Below are positions 10,102 through 19,202 of a stretch of 64,000 nucleotides of DNA, piece after piece. The notes beneath the pieces are model-generated. The model saw only the letters and a list, made by a program, of their open reading frames with translations, had not been told where the DNA came from and did no database searches. The DNA is taken from assembly GCF_040739495.1 (NCBI RefSeq), contig NZ_CP145263.1:1426001-1490000 (forward strand), in the 5' to 3' direction. Both the position numbers and the translations under genes were made by a program. Each line of letters starts with the position of its first letter. The stretch's first letter is position 1. Source of the stretch: Staphylococcus capitis subsp. capitis (GTDB lineage: Bacteria; Bacillota; Bacilli; Staphylococcales; Staphylococcaceae).

Positions 10102-10197
10102 CTATAGTTTAATTAACAAATAAATTAAAATGATAGAGATGGTTAAGTCTACTACATTAAAACCCAATTTAAGTAATTCTTTATTACGACTTGTCAT
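10102..10197 (-). CDS. Small membrane peptide, 31 aa, unknown
   Basis: A 31-codon ORF runs from ATG 10197 to TAG 10102. A GGGGGCG ribosome site lies 7 nt before the ATG and a strong terminator lies 33 bp after the stop, so the unit looks expressed. The peptide starts with a basic stretch (MTSRNKELLK), then a hydrophobic helix of about 20 residues (LTISIILIYLLIKL at the end) interrupted by one Asp. This fits a single-pass or amphipathic membrane peptide; toxin-like, phenol-soluble-modulin-like and regulatory roles are all conceivable, and none can be shown. It is flanked by the CcdC-like gene and the YneF-like gene on the same strand. Confidence 0.65.
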   Translation of the reverse strand: MTSRNKELLKLGFNVVDLTISIILIYLLIKL

Positions 10198-10433
10198 TAT
10201 TTATCGCCCCCAATTAAATAGTAAACCAAGTTTATTGCTATGTACCTTAATAATTTTAACTTTTTTAATACACTTTTGTTTTTAAGTTACGATTTACAAT
10301 ATATTTTGATTAACCACTATAATAACTATCGTTGGATAATAACTAGTTCACAAATTTAATTTATTATCTCGATCAAATTCAATATTAAGCAAAGATTAAA
10401 TAAAATTCAGCATCATCCTTACTACTACAGGTG
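10198..10433. other. Non-coding gap before the small-peptide gene
   Basis: AT-rich stretch between the 31-aa gene and the YneF-like gene's terminator. It must hold the small gene's promoter, but no confident -35/-10 pair, operator or structured RNA was seen. Confidence 0.4.
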
Positions 10434-10475
10434 ACAAAAAAAGCATCACAGTGATTATTAATACACTGTGATGCT
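10434..10475 (-). terminator. Terminator of the YneF-like gene
   Basis: AGCATCACAGTG (10442-10453) pairs perfectly with CACTGTGATGCT (10464-10475); on the minus strand seven T follow. Confidence 0.92.
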
Positions 10476-10490
10476 CGAAATAATATTGCT

Positions 10491-10727
10491 TTATTTGCCT
10501 TTCATGTTTTGGTCCATATTTTTGTTCATCATTGTCATCATTTGATTGATTTTCTTTTGTGATGGTTTCTGACCCATTTGCATCATCATCATACGTAGCA
10601 TTTCTTCATTGATAGGTGGGTTTTTCTTGAGGTAATCCATCATATATTTTCTTGCTAAAAAGAAACCACCGATTAATCCTACGATAAGTGCTAAAATGAT
10701 TAAAATAATTGCTAACCAAGTTGCCAT
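10491..10727 (-). CDS. YneF/UPF0154 family small membrane protein
   Basis: A 78-aa protein with one N-terminal membrane helix (residues 2-25, [20 protein letters not shown]) and a cytosolic methionine- and lysine-rich tail containing [13 protein letters not shown]. This arrangement is the UPF0154/YneF family of Firmicutes, whose function is unknown. I chose the ATG beginning MATWLAI because family members start there and GTGGGTG precedes it; an in-frame extension of 15 codons is possible. It lies between tkt and the 31-aa gene with its own terminator. Confidence 0.82.
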   Translation of the reverse strand: MATWLAIILIILALIVGLIGGFFLARKYMMDYLKKNPPINEEMLRMMMMQMGQKPSQKKINQMMTMMNKNMDQNMKGK

Positions 10728-10875
10728 TGTTTCACCCACTTTCTTTATCCTACTGAATTTTACTAAATTCACTTTGTTATTTCAAGAGGCACTTTATAGT
10801 GATAACTAATATCTACCATTAGCAATGATAACAAATTTTAGTTTTTCTAAACAAATTTACTATTAAAATTATATA

Positions 10876-10916
10876 AAAATAAAAGGCTACTAGCTAATAA
10901 ACTTGAACTAGTAACC
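10876..10916 (-). terminator. tkt terminator
   Basis: GGCTACTAG (10885-10893) pairs with CTAGTAACC (10908-10916) with one G-U; on the minus strand TTTTATTTTT follows. It lies 30 bp past the tkt stop. Confidence 0.8.
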
Positions 10917-10945
10917 CTTTTCAAATTACTAATTATTTAAAAATA

Positions 10946-12934
10946 TTAGAATGTACGAATTTGATTTAATATATTTTCTTTAGTGAATCCATATTTTTCA
11001 ACTACTAAATCACCAGGTGCACTTGCGCCAAAACCATCAATACCAATAACTTTACCTTCTGTTCCAACATATTTATGCCAACCTAAAGGTGATGCCATTT
11101 CAATAGCTACACGCTTAGTGATTGAGGCTGGTAATACAGATTCTTTATAATCATCTGATTGTTTATCAAATGCAAACCAGTTCGGCATTGATACGACTCT
11201 AACACCTTTTCCTTGTTTGTCTAAATCTTTGGCAGCTTCTACTGCTAAACTAACTTCTGAACCAGATGCCAATAATAAGTATTCAGGTTCTTTTTCTGTT
11301 TCAAATACTACATAAGCACCTTTACGGACCCCTGCTTCTATTGTTTCTTCAGCAACATCTAAAGTTGGTAAGTTTTGACGTGTTAAAACTAGAGAAGTTG
11401 GTGTTTGTTCTGATTCTAATGCTACTTCCCATGCTACACGTGTTTCATTACCGTCTGCTGGTCGGATAACATTCATATTAGGAATAGCACGTAAGCCTGC
11501 TAATTGTTCAATCGGTTCATGTGTAGGACCATCTTCACCAACAGCTATTGAATCATGTGTAAAAATAAATGTTGAGTTAAGACCCATGATAGCTGATAAG
11601 CGTAATGCAGGTTTTAAGTAGTCACTAAATACGAAGAATGTTGCTGCATAAGGGTGTAATCCACCATGAGCAGCCATACCGTTCACTGCTGCACCCATCG
11701 CAAATTCACGAACACCGAACCACACATTTTTACCTTCAGGTGTTTCTTTATCATAATCTTTAGCCTCTTTAACATTAGACTTATTAGAACCTGCTAAATC
11801 AGCAGAACCTCCGAAGAACGATGGCACTGTTTGACTAAGTTTTTGAATAATTTCTCCAGAATCTGCTCTTGATGCTCCTTTATGATCTAAATCATATTTA
11901 GGTAACTCTTTTTCATAGCCTTGAGGTAATTTACCACTAATAGCTAACTTAAATTCTTCTGCTAATTCAGGATATTCCTTACTATATTCTTCTAATTTGG
12001 CTTTCCAAGCATCTTCATTTTCGTTCGCACGTTTTAACATTGAAGTTTGGAAGATTTCGTAAACCTCGTCAGGTACATTGAATCGTTGTTCAGGATCAAG
12101 TCCATAAGCTTCAAAAGTAAGTTTTCTTTCATCTTCGCCTAATGGAGCTCCATGTACTCCATTTGAACCAGCTTTATTTGGAGAACCGAAACCGATAACT
12201 GTTTTAACTTCAATAATAGTTGGACCTTGTTGTGATTTAGCTTTATTAATAGCATTATCAATTTCTTCTAAATCATTGCCATCTTTAACTAAAATATAAT
12301 TCCAACCATATGCTTCAAATCTAGATTGTGTATCTTCTGAGAAAGACTTATTTAAATCTCCATCAAGTGAAATATCGTTAGAATCGTATAAAACGATTAA
12401 CTTATCTAATTGATTATGACCAGCAAATGATGCAGCTTCATGCGAAATCCCTTCCATTAAATCTCCATCTGAAGCTAAAACGTATGTGTAATGGTCAACC
12501 ATATTAAAATTATCTTTATTAAATTTACCAGCTAAGTGATCTTCAGCAAGTGCCATTCCCACTGACATTGCGAATCCTTGACCTAGTGGCCCAGTTGTTA
12601 CTTCTACTCCATCTGTATGTCTAAACTCTGGATGACCTGGAGTTTTAGAACCCCATTGTCTAAATTGTTTTAGTTCTTCTAATTCTAAACTACCTGATAC
12701 ATGTAATAAACTATATAGTAAGGCAGACCCATGTCCTGCTGAAAGAATAAATCTATCCTTATTAAAATAATCTTTAGATTGGGGGTTAAAATTAAGATGA
12801 CGTGTCCATAATGTATACGCCATAGGGGCAGCTCCCATTGGTAAACCAGGGTGTCCTGAATTTGCTTTCTCGATAGCATCAATACTAAGTGCACGTATTG
12901 TGTCGATAGCCAATTGGTCTTTTTCGTTAAACAT
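10946..12934 (-). CDS. tkt: Transketolase
   Basis: Thiamine-diphosphate enzyme moving two-carbon ketol units between sugar phosphates in the pentose phosphate pathway. The 662-aa length is standard. The N-terminal half carries the transketolase signature around residues 15-35 ([18 protein letters not shown]) and the ThDP/Mg motif SDGDLMEG near 154-161; the central pyrimidine domain has [20 protein letters not shown] near 465-480; the C-terminal domain reads to the end. The ATG lies 9 nt after GAAGGGAAG. The gene stands alone with a terminator, as in other staphylococci. Confidence 0.97.
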   Translation of the reverse strand: MFNEKDQLAIDTIRALSIDAIEKANSGHPGLPMGAAPMAYTLWTRHLNFNPQSKDYFNKDRFILSAGHGSALLYSLLHVSGSLELEELKQFRQWGSKTPGHPEFRHTDGVEVTTGPLGQGFAMSVGMALAEDHLAGKFNKDNFNMVDHYTYVLASDGDLMEGISHEAASFAGHNQLDKLIVLYDSNDISLDGDLNKSFSEDTQSRFEAYGWNYILVKDGNDLEEIDNAINKAKSQQGPTIIEVKTVIGFGSPNKAGSNGVHGAPLGEDERKLTFEAYGLDPEQRFNVPDEVYEIFQTSMLKRANENEDAWKAKLEEYSKEYPELAEEFKLAISGKLPQGYEKELPKYDLDHKGASRADSGEIIQKLSQTVPSFFGGSADLAGSNKSNVKEAKDYDKETPEGKNVWFGVREFAMGAAVNGMAAHGGLHPYAATFFVFSDYLKPALRLSAIMGLNSTFIFTHDSIAVGEDGPTHEPIEQLAGLRAIPNMNVIRPADGNETRVAWEVALESEQTPTSLVLTRQNLPTLDVAEETIEAGVRKGAYVVFETEKEPEYLLLASGSEVSLAVEAAKDLDKQGKGVRVVSMPNWFAFDKQSDDYKESVLPASITKRVAIEMASPLGWHKYVGTEGKVIGIDGFGASAPGDLVVEKYGFTKENILNQIRTF

Positions 12935-13063
12935 CGTTGTGTCTTCCCTTCTTCAAATAATATCTAAATATAATTATAACTTATTTTAATTTAAAATGAT
13001 AAAGAAAAATCTGATAAATTAGCTCCTAATAAATGTTCAAGAACTACCCTGAACGATCTTATT

Positions 13064-13303
13064 TCACTCTTTATTATTTTTATTAGATTGAATTTTTTTA
13101 ACCTTTTCAGGTGTAACATCATTTCCTTCAGGATCTATCACTTTAGTATTTTCAAGTTGTTGCTTGAACCCTTTTCTAAATGATTCTAAATATTGCTTTC
13201 TTAATTTAGATTGCTCCTTAGCTTCATCTTCTGTTAAACCTTTTTCTTTCTTTTTTTTAGCTAGTTCATTGATTCTATCTATATTTAAATCTTTCTTAGA
13301 CAT
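13064..13303 (-). CDS. DUF896/YnzC family protein
   Basis: A 79-aa basic helical protein with the core DRINELAKKKKEKGLTEDE followed by EQSKLRKQYLESFRKGFKQQLENTKVIDPEG, which is the DUF896 (YnzC, UPF0291) signature. The fold is a two-helix hairpin; in Bacillus, members sit in SOS-linked operons with lexA or yneA. Here it lies directly downstream of sosA on the same strand, keeping that link, though a terminator hairpin separates them. Two ATG codons are adjacent (13306, 13303) after AGGAG; I took the second from family length. Confidence 0.8.
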   Translation of the reverse strand: MSKKDLNIDRINELAKKKKEKGLTEDEAKEQSKLRKQYLESFRKGFKQQLENTKVIDPEGNDVTPEKVKKIQSNKNNKE

Positions 13304-13398
13304 CATCGTCACGCTCCTTGTTAATTTTAAAAACAAAATGTGTAAAACTTTAAAAATCTATATGATTCCCTACATTAAATTCTTGTGTAGAATATATC

Positions 13399-13432
13399 AA
13401 AAAAATGAGCATAACCAAATAGTTACGCTCAT
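13399..13432 (-). terminator. sosA terminator
   Basis: GAGCATAAC (13407-13415) pairs with GTTACGCTC (13422-13430) with one G-U; on the minus strand seven T follow. It separates sosA from the DUF896 gene. Confidence 0.8.
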
Positions 13433-13468
13433 CATCGATACTTACTCAACGTATATTTTTAAAACTTA

Positions 13469-13702
13469 CTAGTTAACTAAAGCGAACACTTTATTGTCAT
13501 TCTGTTCGCTATTTTGTTTGTCTTCAACTTTATAATTTGATTTATTATTATCCTGTTGATGAATTTCATGATCAGTCATTTCGTACGTTTGTTCTGAGTG
13601 CGCACTTTGATTTACACTTAAAAAGAATGTTAGGAACACCATGCAAGAGATGAGTACTACAGCTATATATAATAAAAACTTTTGTTTTGTCTTAATTAAC
13701 AT
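13469..13702 (-). CDS. sosA: SOS-induced cell division inhibitor SosA
   Basis: SosA is the staphylococcal membrane protein that blocks late cell division during DNA damage. The 77-aa length equals S. aureus SosA. It has a basic start (MLIKTKQK), one membrane helix (residues 9-30) and an extracellular polar tail rich in Gln, Asn and Asp. The gene is divergent from lexA and shares an intergenic region with three LexA boxes. The ATG at 13702 follows AGGAGTGAG; longer in-frame readings would run through the LexA boxes and are rejected. Recognition rests on position, length and topology more than on sequence detail. Confidence 0.88.
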   Translation of the reverse strand: MLIKTKQKFLLYIAVVLISCMVFLTFFLSVNQSAHSEQTYEMTDHEIHQQDNNKSNYKVEDKQNSEQNDNKVFALVN

Positions 13703-13715
13703 TAATCTCACTCCT

Positions 13716-13729
13716 AGAACGTTTGTTTG
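13716..13729. promoter_or_regulatory. LexA box 1, sosA side
   Basis: On the minus strand CAAACAAACGTTCT, 11 of 14 against CGAACAAATGTTCG. It overlaps the sosA leader, 14 bp before its start. Confidence 0.7.
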
Positions 13730-13744
13730 TATATTTAATTTATC

Positions 13745-13758
13745 AGAACTAATGTTCT
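13745..13758. promoter_or_regulatory. LexA box 2, central
   Basis: AGAACTAATGTTCT keeps both GAAC/GTTC half-sites with 11 of 14 matches to the consensus. It lies midway between sosA and lexA. Confidence 0.7.
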
Positions 13759-13773
13759 CTGTCAACATCAAAA

Positions 13774-13787
13774 CGAACAAACGTTTG
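13774..13787. promoter_or_regulatory. LexA box 3, lexA side
   Basis: CGAACAAACGTTTG lies over the -35 region of lexA and matches the consensus at 12 of 14 positions. LexA autoregulation is the expected outcome. Confidence 0.8.
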
Positions 13788-13813
13788 TTTTGAAAGAAGA
13801 TTAATGCTATAAT
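13785..13813 (+). promoter_or_regulatory. lexA promoter
   Basis: TTGTTT (13785-13790), 17 bp, TATAAT (13808-13813). The -35 overlaps LexA box 3. Confidence 0.7.
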
Positions 13814-13844
13814 ATACTTAAATAAAATTAGGGAGTGCCTATAT

Positions 13845-14465
13845 ATGAGAGAATTAACTAAACGACAAAGTGAGATTTATGATTACATTAAACACATCGT
13901 ACAAACCAAGGGTTATCCACCTAGTGTTAGAGAAATAGGTGAAGCTGTAGGCTTAGCATCAAGTTCAACAGTACACGGACATTTATCCAGATTAGAAGAA
14001 AAAGGTTATATTCGAAGAGACCCTACTAAACCTAGAGCCATTGAAATAGTTAGCGAACAACTAGAGGAAGTTAATGTTGAAGAAACTATTCATGTACCTG
14101 TTATAGGTAAAGTTACTGCCGGTGTTCCTATTACGGCAGTTGAGAACATCGAAGAGTATTTCCCGTTACCCGAACACTTAACTTCAACACACAATAGTGA
14201 TATTTTCATTCTAAATGTAGTAGGAGAAAGTATGATTGAAGCTGGTATTTTAGATGGCGATAAAGTAATTGTGAGAAGCCAAACGATAGCTGAAAATGGC
14301 GATATTATAGTAGCAATGACAGAAGACGAAGAAGCTACAGTTAAACGTTTCTATAAAGAGAAAAATCGTTATCGATTACAACCTGAAAATAGTACTATGG
14401 ATCCTATTTATTTAGATAACGTTATTGTTGTTGGTAAAGTCATAGGATTATACAGAGAAATGTAA
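13845..14465 (+). CDS. lexA: SOS repressor LexA
   Basis: Repressor of the SOS regulon; RecA-stimulated self-cleavage relieves repression after DNA damage. The 206-aa protein has a winged HTH at about residues 1-65 ([23 protein letters not shown]), the Ala92-Gly93 cleavage bond in TAGVP, and the catalytic dyad Ser129 (VVGESM) and Lys167 (ATVKRFY). AGGGAG precedes the ATG. It is divergent from sosA with three LexA boxes between. All catalytic features are intact, so the SOS circuit should work. Confidence 0.97.
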   Translation: MRELTKRQSEIYDYIKHIVQTKGYPPSVREIGEAVGLASSSTVHGHLSRLEEKGYIRRDPTKPRAIEIVSEQLEEVNVEETIHVPVIGKVTAGVPITAVENIEEYFPLPEHLTSTHNSDIFILNVVGESMIEAGILDGDKVIVRSQTIAENGDIIVAMTEDEEATVKRFYKEKNRYRLQPENSTMDPIYLDNVIVVGKVIGLYREM

Positions 14466-14521
14466 CTATCAATTTCTCTCTAATTAAGACCTCCTATAAA
14501 AAATCTCATATTGAATATATA

Positions 14522-14558
14522 AAAAGACAAGGTAGTTTTTCGTACTACCTTGTCTTTT
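14522..14558. terminator. lexA terminator, probably bidirectional
   Basis: GACAAGGTAGT (14526-14536) pairs perfectly with ACTACCTTGTC (14544-14554), flanked by A-run and TTTT. It can end lexA on plus and the minus-strand unit with the CAP gene. Confidence 0.9.
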
Positions 14559-14631
14559 GTTTAGAATCTTTGTTTAAAACGTCTTTTATTTTATCTAGTA
14601 TATCGGGTTGTTTCTCTTTATTCGTTTTCAT
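14545..14631 (-). CDS. Possible 28-aa charged peptide
   Basis: An ORF of 28 codons begins ATG 14631 and ends at a TAG inside the stem of the terminator. The peptide is almost entirely charged or polar (MKTNKEKQPDILDKIKDVLN then KDSKQKTR) and would form one amphipathic helix. AAGGA lies 11 nt before the ATG, rather far. It is downstream of, and co-directional with, the CAP-domain gene. It may be a real small gene or chance; I do not recognise it. Confidence 0.3.
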   Translation of the reverse strand: MKTNKEKQPDILDKIKDVLNKDSKQKTR

Positions 14632-14685
14632 GTTTATCTACATCCTTACGAACATTGTTTACCCTTATTCACTTAAGATAAACTT

Positions 14686-15702
14686 TTACTCTGTATAATT
14701 CTCAGTCCAAAATGGCTGTTTCTCTTTATTAAAGTCGACACCTACACCTAAATTTCGATAATGGGTATTAAGTATATTCTTTCTATGTCCTAATGAATTC
14801 ATTAACCCTTCATGAGCATAAATACTATTAACTTGGCCATAAGCAAGATTTTCTCCAGCTGCATTAAAATCAATATTATCACTTTTCAATCTATCGAAAG
14901 GAGAATGCCCTTTATTGTCAGTGTGATCGAAGAAGTTATTTTTAGACATATTTTTACTATGTTTTCTAGCAGTATTTGAAATTTTGCTTGAATAACTTAA
15001 TGTATTTAGACTATGTTGCTTTCTTTCCGAGTTAACTATATCAAAATTTTGTAATTCAAAGCTTTTTTCTAATTCTTTAGATGGTGCTCCATATTGTTGA
15101 CGTATGCGATTTTCCATATTCTCACTTACTTGTAATAACGCAGTCACTCCACTACTTTGATGTTTATCGTAAAAAACTGTTGTATAAATATGATCTTTAT
15201 GGAAAACATCGTATTCGTTGTTTGTTACCTCAAAACGATATCGCCTTTTATTAATATATTTTATCGGACTACCTAACCGATCTCTTACAGTTTCTTTAGG
15301 AGTAGCGTATTTAATTTTAGATTTTGAAGAAATTATATTTTGATTAGAATACATGGCATTAACGTGATTTTTTATATAACTAATCATAATAAAATGATCA
15401 TAATCTTCATTATAATATGTGTACCACTTAGTTCCATATTCATTAGAAGTAATACGTTTTTCTTTACCTAATTCACTTTCAACGGTTTTCTTAGACATAT
15501 TCATTTGGATATTATTTAGTGCAAACTCTTGTTTTCTAGGAACAGATAATGATTTATCATTACCATTTAAATCGTTATTAATCCAAGTATCAACTTGTTG
15601 TCGCACTTCCTTTTGAAAATGTACTAATGGCTGAGCTTCTTTAATGGGTGTGAAAATAACAATACATAATAAAACTACAACGAATAATAGAAATCTTTTA
15701 AT
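14686..15702 (-). CDS. CAP-domain secreted/anchored protein, ATT start
   Basis: The C-terminal part (about 120 residues) is a CAP/SCP domain with HSLNTLSYSSKISNTARKHS, FFDHTD, AGENLAYG and GHRKNIL motifs; the middle part fits a CAP-associated N-terminal domain. The function of bacterial CAP proteins is not established. The frame stays open upstream to give an export signal, KIKRFLLFVVVLLCIVIFTP, but no ATG, GTG or TTG precedes it. The only codon in place 6 nt after an AGGTG ribosome site is ATT (15700-15702). Either ATT is used, as in infC, or the start was lost. The next start (GTG 15606) would drop the signal sequence. Length with ATT is 338 aa. Confidence 0.75.
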   Translation of the reverse strand: MKRFLLFVVVLLCIVIFTPIKEAQPLVHFQKEVRQQVDTWINNDLNGNDKSLSVPRKQEFALNNIQMNMSKKTVESELGKEKRITSNEYGTKWYTYYNEDYDHFIMISYIKNHVNAMYSNQNIISSKSKIKYATPKETVRDRLGSPIKYINKRRYRFEVTNNEYDVFHKDHIYTTVFYDKHQSSGVTALLQVSENMENRIRQQYGAPSKELEKSFELQNFDIVNSERKQHSLNTLSYSSKISNTARKHSKNMSKNNFFDHTDNKGHSPFDRLKSDNIDFNAAGENLAYGQVNSIYAHEGLMNSLGHRKNILNTHYRNLGVGVDFNKEKQPFWTENYTE

Positions 15703-15724
15703 TTTTTACACCTACTATTTAAAC

Positions 15725-16702
15725 TTAGTCTCTATCACCATTGAAAATTGAGTTTCTCACGATAACATAGTCTACAGTTCTTAATGATTTTAAATCTTTA
15801 CCACCGGCATAAGATATAGAACTTTGTAAATCTTGTTGCATTTCAATTAAAGTATCTTTAAGTGAACCTTTATGTTCGACAAACATTTTTTTACCTTCAA
15901 CATTTTTATGTTCGCCTTTTTGGAATTCTGAAGCACTTCCAAAATATTCTTTATATTTCTTACCTTCAAGTTCAACTGTCTCTCCTGGTGACTCTTCGTG
16001 TGCAGCGAACAACGAGCCAATCATTACCATTGATGCACCAAAACGAATTGATTTAGCTATATCACCATGAGTTCTTAAACCACCATCAGCAATGATAGGT
16101 TTGCGAGCAGCTTTACTACAAATGTTTAGCGCAGCTAATTGCCAACCTCCAGTACCAAAGCCTGTTTTGATTTTAGTTATACAAACACGACCTGGACCAA
16201 TACCAACTTTTGTTGCATCAGCGCCAGCATTTTCAAGCTCTCTAACGCCTTCAGGTGTGCCAACATTACCAGCAATAACGAAACTTTGAGGTATGTGGTT
16301 TTTAATATGTTTAATCATATTGATAACTGAATCTGAATGACCGTGCGCAATATCAATCGTGATATATTCTGGAACTAAAGATTTCGAAGCGAGTTCTTCT
16401 ATGAATTTAAATTCATTTTCTTTTACTCCAACAGAGATAGAAGCGAATAGTCCATCATCTTGCATTTTTTTAATAAATGGAATTCTAGCTTCTTCATCAA
16501 AGCGATGCATAATATAAAAATAGTCATTTTGAGCGAACCATTGTGCAAGTTCTTCATTCATTACTGTCTGCATATTGGCCGGAACCACTGGTAATTTAAA
16601 TGTGCGTGGTCCGAACTTAATTGAAGTATCACATTCAGAGCGGCTATTAACAATACATTTATTTGGTATTAATTGTATATCTTCATAGTCAAAAATCTTC
16701 AT
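15725..16702 (-). CDS. guaC: GMP reductase
   Basis: Converts GMP to IMP with NADPH, releasing ammonia, and so links guanine to adenine nucleotide salvage in the cytosol. The 325-aa TIM-barrel protein has the catalytic Cys174 in [11 protein letters not shown], the nucleotide-binding [14 protein letters not shown] stretch and the C-terminal flap [12 protein letters not shown]. These fit the bacterial GuaC type more than IMP dehydrogenase, since no CBS domains are present. The ATG follows AAGGGGCAAAAG. A PurBox-like sequence lies in the 160 bp upstream. Confidence 0.95.
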   Translation of the reverse strand: MKIFDYEDIQLIPNKCIVNSRSECDTSIKFGPRTFKLPVVPANMQTVMNEELAQWFAQNDYFYIMHRFDEEARIPFIKKMQDDGLFASISVGVKENEFKFIEELASKSLVPEYITIDIAHGHSDSVINMIKHIKNHIPQSFVIAGNVGTPEGVRELENAGADATKVGIGPGRVCITKIKTGFGTGGWQLAALNICSKAARKPIIADGGLRTHGDIAKSIRFGASMVMIGSLFAAHEESPGETVELEGKKYKEYFGSASEFQKGEHKNVEGKKMFVEHKGSLKDTLIEMQQDLQSSISYAGGKDLKSLRTVDYVIVRNSIFNGDRD

Positions 16703-16752
16703 TTTATGTCTTTTGCCCCTTACAATTAAAAATTTTAATTGGATAATACTTT

Positions 16753-16765
16753 AAAACCGAATAAT
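16753..16765. promoter_or_regulatory. PurBox-like half site upstream of guaC
   Basis: AAAACCGAATAAT matches the PurR box AWWWCCGAACWWT at 12 of 13 positions. A weaker inverted partner (minus strand TAACTGAATAAT) lies about 18 bp away near 16784-16796, as expected for PurR pairs. PurR control of guaC is known in Bacillus. Confidence 0.45.
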
Positions 16766-16864
16766 CATATTAAATTTGCACATATTATTCAGTTATTCTT
16801 TATCCTTACTAACTGTACATTGTTTTTTTACTAATGTAAATGGACAAAAGACATAAATTCTTTT

Positions 16865-17134
16865 TTACCAGCTTGATTTTTTTACGCCAGGGATTTGACC
16901 TTTATGTGCATGTTCTCTAAAAGCAATTCGAGACATTTCAAATTTGCGTAAAACACCTCTTGGACGCCCTGTCACTTTACATCTTCTAGTTAATCTTGTA
17001 GGTGATGAATCTCTAGGAAGTTTCCTAAGCGCTTCATAATCACCTTTGGCTTTTAGTTCTTTACGTAATTCATAATATTTATTTACAAGTTCTTCCCTTT
17101 TTTGTTCTTTAACTACTTTAGATTTTTTTGCCAT
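16865..17134 (-). CDS. rpsN2: Ribosomal protein S14, zinc-independent paralogue
   Basis: Small-subunit protein S14. The 89-aa form has the conserved C-terminal core [20 protein letters not shown] and ends [11 protein letters not shown], but lacks the CxxC pairs of the shorter zinc-binding S14. This is the stand-in type made when zinc is scarce, letting cells spare or release zinc from ribosomes. A near-perfect Zur palindrome lies right upstream, supporting zinc-responsive expression. Start ATG follows AGAGG. Confidence 0.93.
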   Translation of the reverse strand: MAKKSKVVKEQKREELVNKYYELRKELKAKGDYEALRKLPRDSSPTRLTRRCKVTGRPRGVLRKFEMSRIAFREHAHKGQIPGVKKSSW

Positions 17135-17155
17135 TTAATTTAACCTCTTTTCTAT

Positions 17156-17174
17156 AATCGTAATTATTACGATT
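17156..17174. promoter_or_regulatory. Zur box upstream of rpsN2
   Basis: AATCGTAATTATTACGATT is a perfect 9-1-9 palindrome identical to the core of the Gram-positive Zur consensus (TCGTAATNATTACGA). A second half-site, ATTACGATTTA, follows at 17190-17200. It lies 22 bp from the rpsN2 start. Confidence 0.9.
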
Positions 17175-17249
17175 TATAGAATAACATATATTACGATTTA
17201 TACAAGGAAAAGTTCTGAAGTTAATAAAACTTTATTTATAATTTTTCAA

Positions 17250-17290
17250 TAAAAAAGCCTCTCCTATTTAAATAATAGGAGAGACAAAAA
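17250..17290. terminator. Terminator after rpmG
   Basis: CTCTCCTATT (17259-17268) pairs with AATAGGAGAG (17274-17283), flanked by A-runs on both sides, so it works in either direction. It isolates rpmG from the Zur-controlled rpsN2. Confidence 0.85.
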
Positions 17291-17322
17291 ATTTCAAATT
17301 GTCGTATTTGAAAGATAAGAAA

Positions 17323-17472
17323 TTATTTAGTTTCACGATGTAACGTATATTTATTTAATCTAGGACAATATTTTTTCATTTCAATACGTTCTGGATTATT
17401 ACGTTTATTTTTAGTTGTAATATAGTTACGATCGCCACATTCTGTGCAAGCTAAAGTAATATTTACGCGCAC
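17323..17472 (-). CDS. rpmG: Ribosomal protein L33
   Basis: Large-subunit protein L33, 49 aa, too short for routine ORF lists. It begins [20 protein letters not shown], keeps the first zinc pair Cys9-x2-Cys12 and Cys36, but the fourth position reads leucine ([10 protein letters not shown]) where zinc-binding L33 has cysteine. The start is GTG at 17472 behind AAAGGGTG. Staphylococci have several L33 copies, and the copy at this locus is known to sit beside rpsN2. Whether it binds zinc is unclear from the residues. Confidence 0.92.
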
Positions 17473-17566
17473 GTTAAACACCCTTTCTAATGTTGTTAGG
17501 AATTCTTACGATTTAAGATTTTATCATAATTTATGTCAACGTGCAATCTTATCTTTTCCAAATATA

Positions 17567-19081
17567 TTATTTGAAGTTTTCGTAAGTTTCATCTTCTTCA
17601 GTTTCTAAATCGATTTGATTAATATCAATACCTAAAGCTTTAGCTACACCTTTACCATAATCAGGATCTGCTTTATAACAATGACGAATATGACGTACTT
17701 TAACGTCTTCAGTTACCCCGTCCATTGCATTAGCTGTGTTAGTAAAGATACGTTCTTTTGCATCATCTGATTGTAGTCTGAATAACTTGCCTGGTTGTTC
17801 GAAATAATTGTCATCGTCTTGACGGAAATTATATTCATATCCATCGCCATCTACAGGGAATGATGGTTTTTTGAACTCAGGTTGAGAATCATATACGCCT
17901 TGGTTATTTGGATAATAGTGAGGTCCGCCACCTTGGTTGTTATCTAAGAAACGCATTTGACCATCACGACTGAATGGGCATAAGTTTTCAACTCCAACTC
18001 CTTTAGGTTGGTTGACAGGAATTTGCCAATGATTGACACCTAAACGATATCTCTGAGCGTCTCCATAAGAGAATAGTCGTCCTTGTAACATTTTATCTGG
18101 AGAAAAATCTAATCCCGGTACTATATTTGTTGGCGCAAAAGCAGCCTGTTCTACATCTAAGAAATAGTTTTCAGGATTGCGATTTAATTCAAATTCTCCA
18201 ACTTCAATTAAAGGATAATCATCTTTGTACCATACTTTAGTTAAGTCAAATGGATTGTGTGGATGGTTTTTAGCTTGTTCTTCTGTCATCACTTGGATAT
18301 ACATTTTCCATTTAGGATAATCGCCTTGTTCAATGGCATTAAATAGATCTCGTTGAGATGAATCTCTATCTCCACCTACAATTTCAGCGGCTTCTTCATC
18401 AGTATAATTTTCAATGCCTTGTTGTGTTCTAAAGTGGTATTTCACCCATACACGTTCTCCCGCATCATTATACATTGAATAAGTATGTGAGCCGAAACCA
18501 TGCATGTTACGGAAACCTTTAGGCATACCACGGTCTGACATTAGAATAGTTACTTGATGTAAAGATTCTGGAACACCAGTCCAAAAATCCCAGTTATTTT
18601 GAGGACTTCTCATGTTTGTACGTGGATCTCTCTTAACAGCACGATTTAAACTAATGAATAATTTAGGATCTCTAAAGAAGAACACTGGAGTATTATTCCC
18701 AACCAAATCCCAGTTACCATCCTCAGTATAGAATTTTAATGCGAATCCACGAATATCTCTTTCTAAGTCAGCAGCTCCACGTTCACCTGAAACTGTTGAA
18801 AAACGCGCAAACATTTCTGTTTGTTTGCCAACTTCAGAGAAGATTTTAGCATTTGTATATTGAGTAATGTCATTTGTTACAGTAAAAGTACCGAAAGCTC
18901 CAGAACCCTTTGCGTGCATACGTCTCTCAGGAATAACTTCTCTATCAAAATGTGACATTTGTTCTAAGTAATAAACATCTTGCATCAATAATGGACCACG
19001 TGGCCCTGCTGTCATACTATTTTCTCTATCTGATACTGGTGCACCAAATAGTCCAGTTAATCTACCATCTTGTTTAGACAT
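17567..19081 (-). CDS. katA: Catalase
   Basis: Haem catalase that splits hydrogen peroxide into water and oxygen. The 504-aa small-subunit type shows the active-site His56 in [13 protein letters not shown], the catalytic Asn in [12 protein letters not shown] near residue 129, and the proximal haem tyrosine in [14 protein letters not shown] near residue 338. The ATG follows GAGGGGGAGC. A PerR box overlaps the promoter. The gene is monocistronic, divergent from the LysP-like permease. Catalase activity is typical of staphylococci. Confidence 0.97.
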   Translation of the reverse strand: MSKQDGRLTGLFGAPVSDRENSMTAGPRGPLLMQDVYYLEQMSHFDREVIPERRMHAKGSGAFGTFTVTNDITQYTNAKIFSEVGKQTEMFARFSTVSGERGAADLERDIRGFALKFYTEDGNWDLVGNNTPVFFFRDPKLFISLNRAVKRDPRTNMRSPQNNWDFWTGVPESLHQVTILMSDRGMPKGFRNMHGFGSHTYSMYNDAGERVWVKYHFRTQQGIENYTDEEAAEIVGGDRDSSQRDLFNAIEQGDYPKWKMYIQVMTEEQAKNHPHNPFDLTKVWYKDDYPLIEVGEFELNRNPENYFLDVEQAAFAPTNIVPGLDFSPDKMLQGRLFSYGDAQRYRLGVNHWQIPVNQPKGVGVENLCPFSRDGQMRFLDNNQGGGPHYYPNNQGVYDSQPEFKKPSFPVDGDGYEYNFRQDDDNYFEQPGKLFRLQSDDAKERIFTNTANAMDGVTEDVKVRHIRHCYKADPDYGKGVAKALGIDINQIDLETEEDETYENFK

Positions 19082-19108
19082 GACTAGCTCCCCCTCATAT
19101 TTTCTTAT

Positions 19109-19123
19109 TTGTAATAATTATAA
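19109..19123. promoter_or_regulatory. PerR box and -10 of katA
   Basis: On the minus strand TTATAATTATTACAA matches the PerR consensus TTATAATTATTATAA at 14 of 15 positions. The katA -10 TATAAT (19117-19122) lies inside it, so bound PerR would block polymerase. PerR control of katA is established in S. aureus. Confidence 0.85.
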
Positions 19124-19187
19124 TGTAATATATATTTTAAATAAACCCGTTTTGAATAGCAACTAAACGCATTTCCTATTTAAAATA

Positions 19188-19202
19188 AAATTTCAGAAAA
19201 TT
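19188..19202. promoter_or_regulatory. CodY box between katA and the permease gene
   Basis: AAATTTCAGAAAATT matches the CodY consensus AATTTTCWGAAAATT at 14 of 15 positions. It lies about 100 bp before the permease start and is more likely to serve that gene, given CodY control of amino-acid uptake. Confidence 0.7.

Noticed and set aside
11266..11469. Plus-strand ORF inside tkt, and similar ORFs opposite katA, glnA, mutL and mutS
   Set aside because: They lie wholly within strongly conserved genes in other frames, without ribosome sites, and their translations look like antisense composition.
13164..13472. Plus-strand 102-codon ORF across the DUF896 gene and sosA terminator
   Set aside because: It spans a real gene and a terminator on the opposite strand and has no ribosome site.
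16703..16864. Purine riboswitch before guaC
   Set aside because: No three-way junction with the conserved loop sequences; a PurBox-like site is the better explanation.
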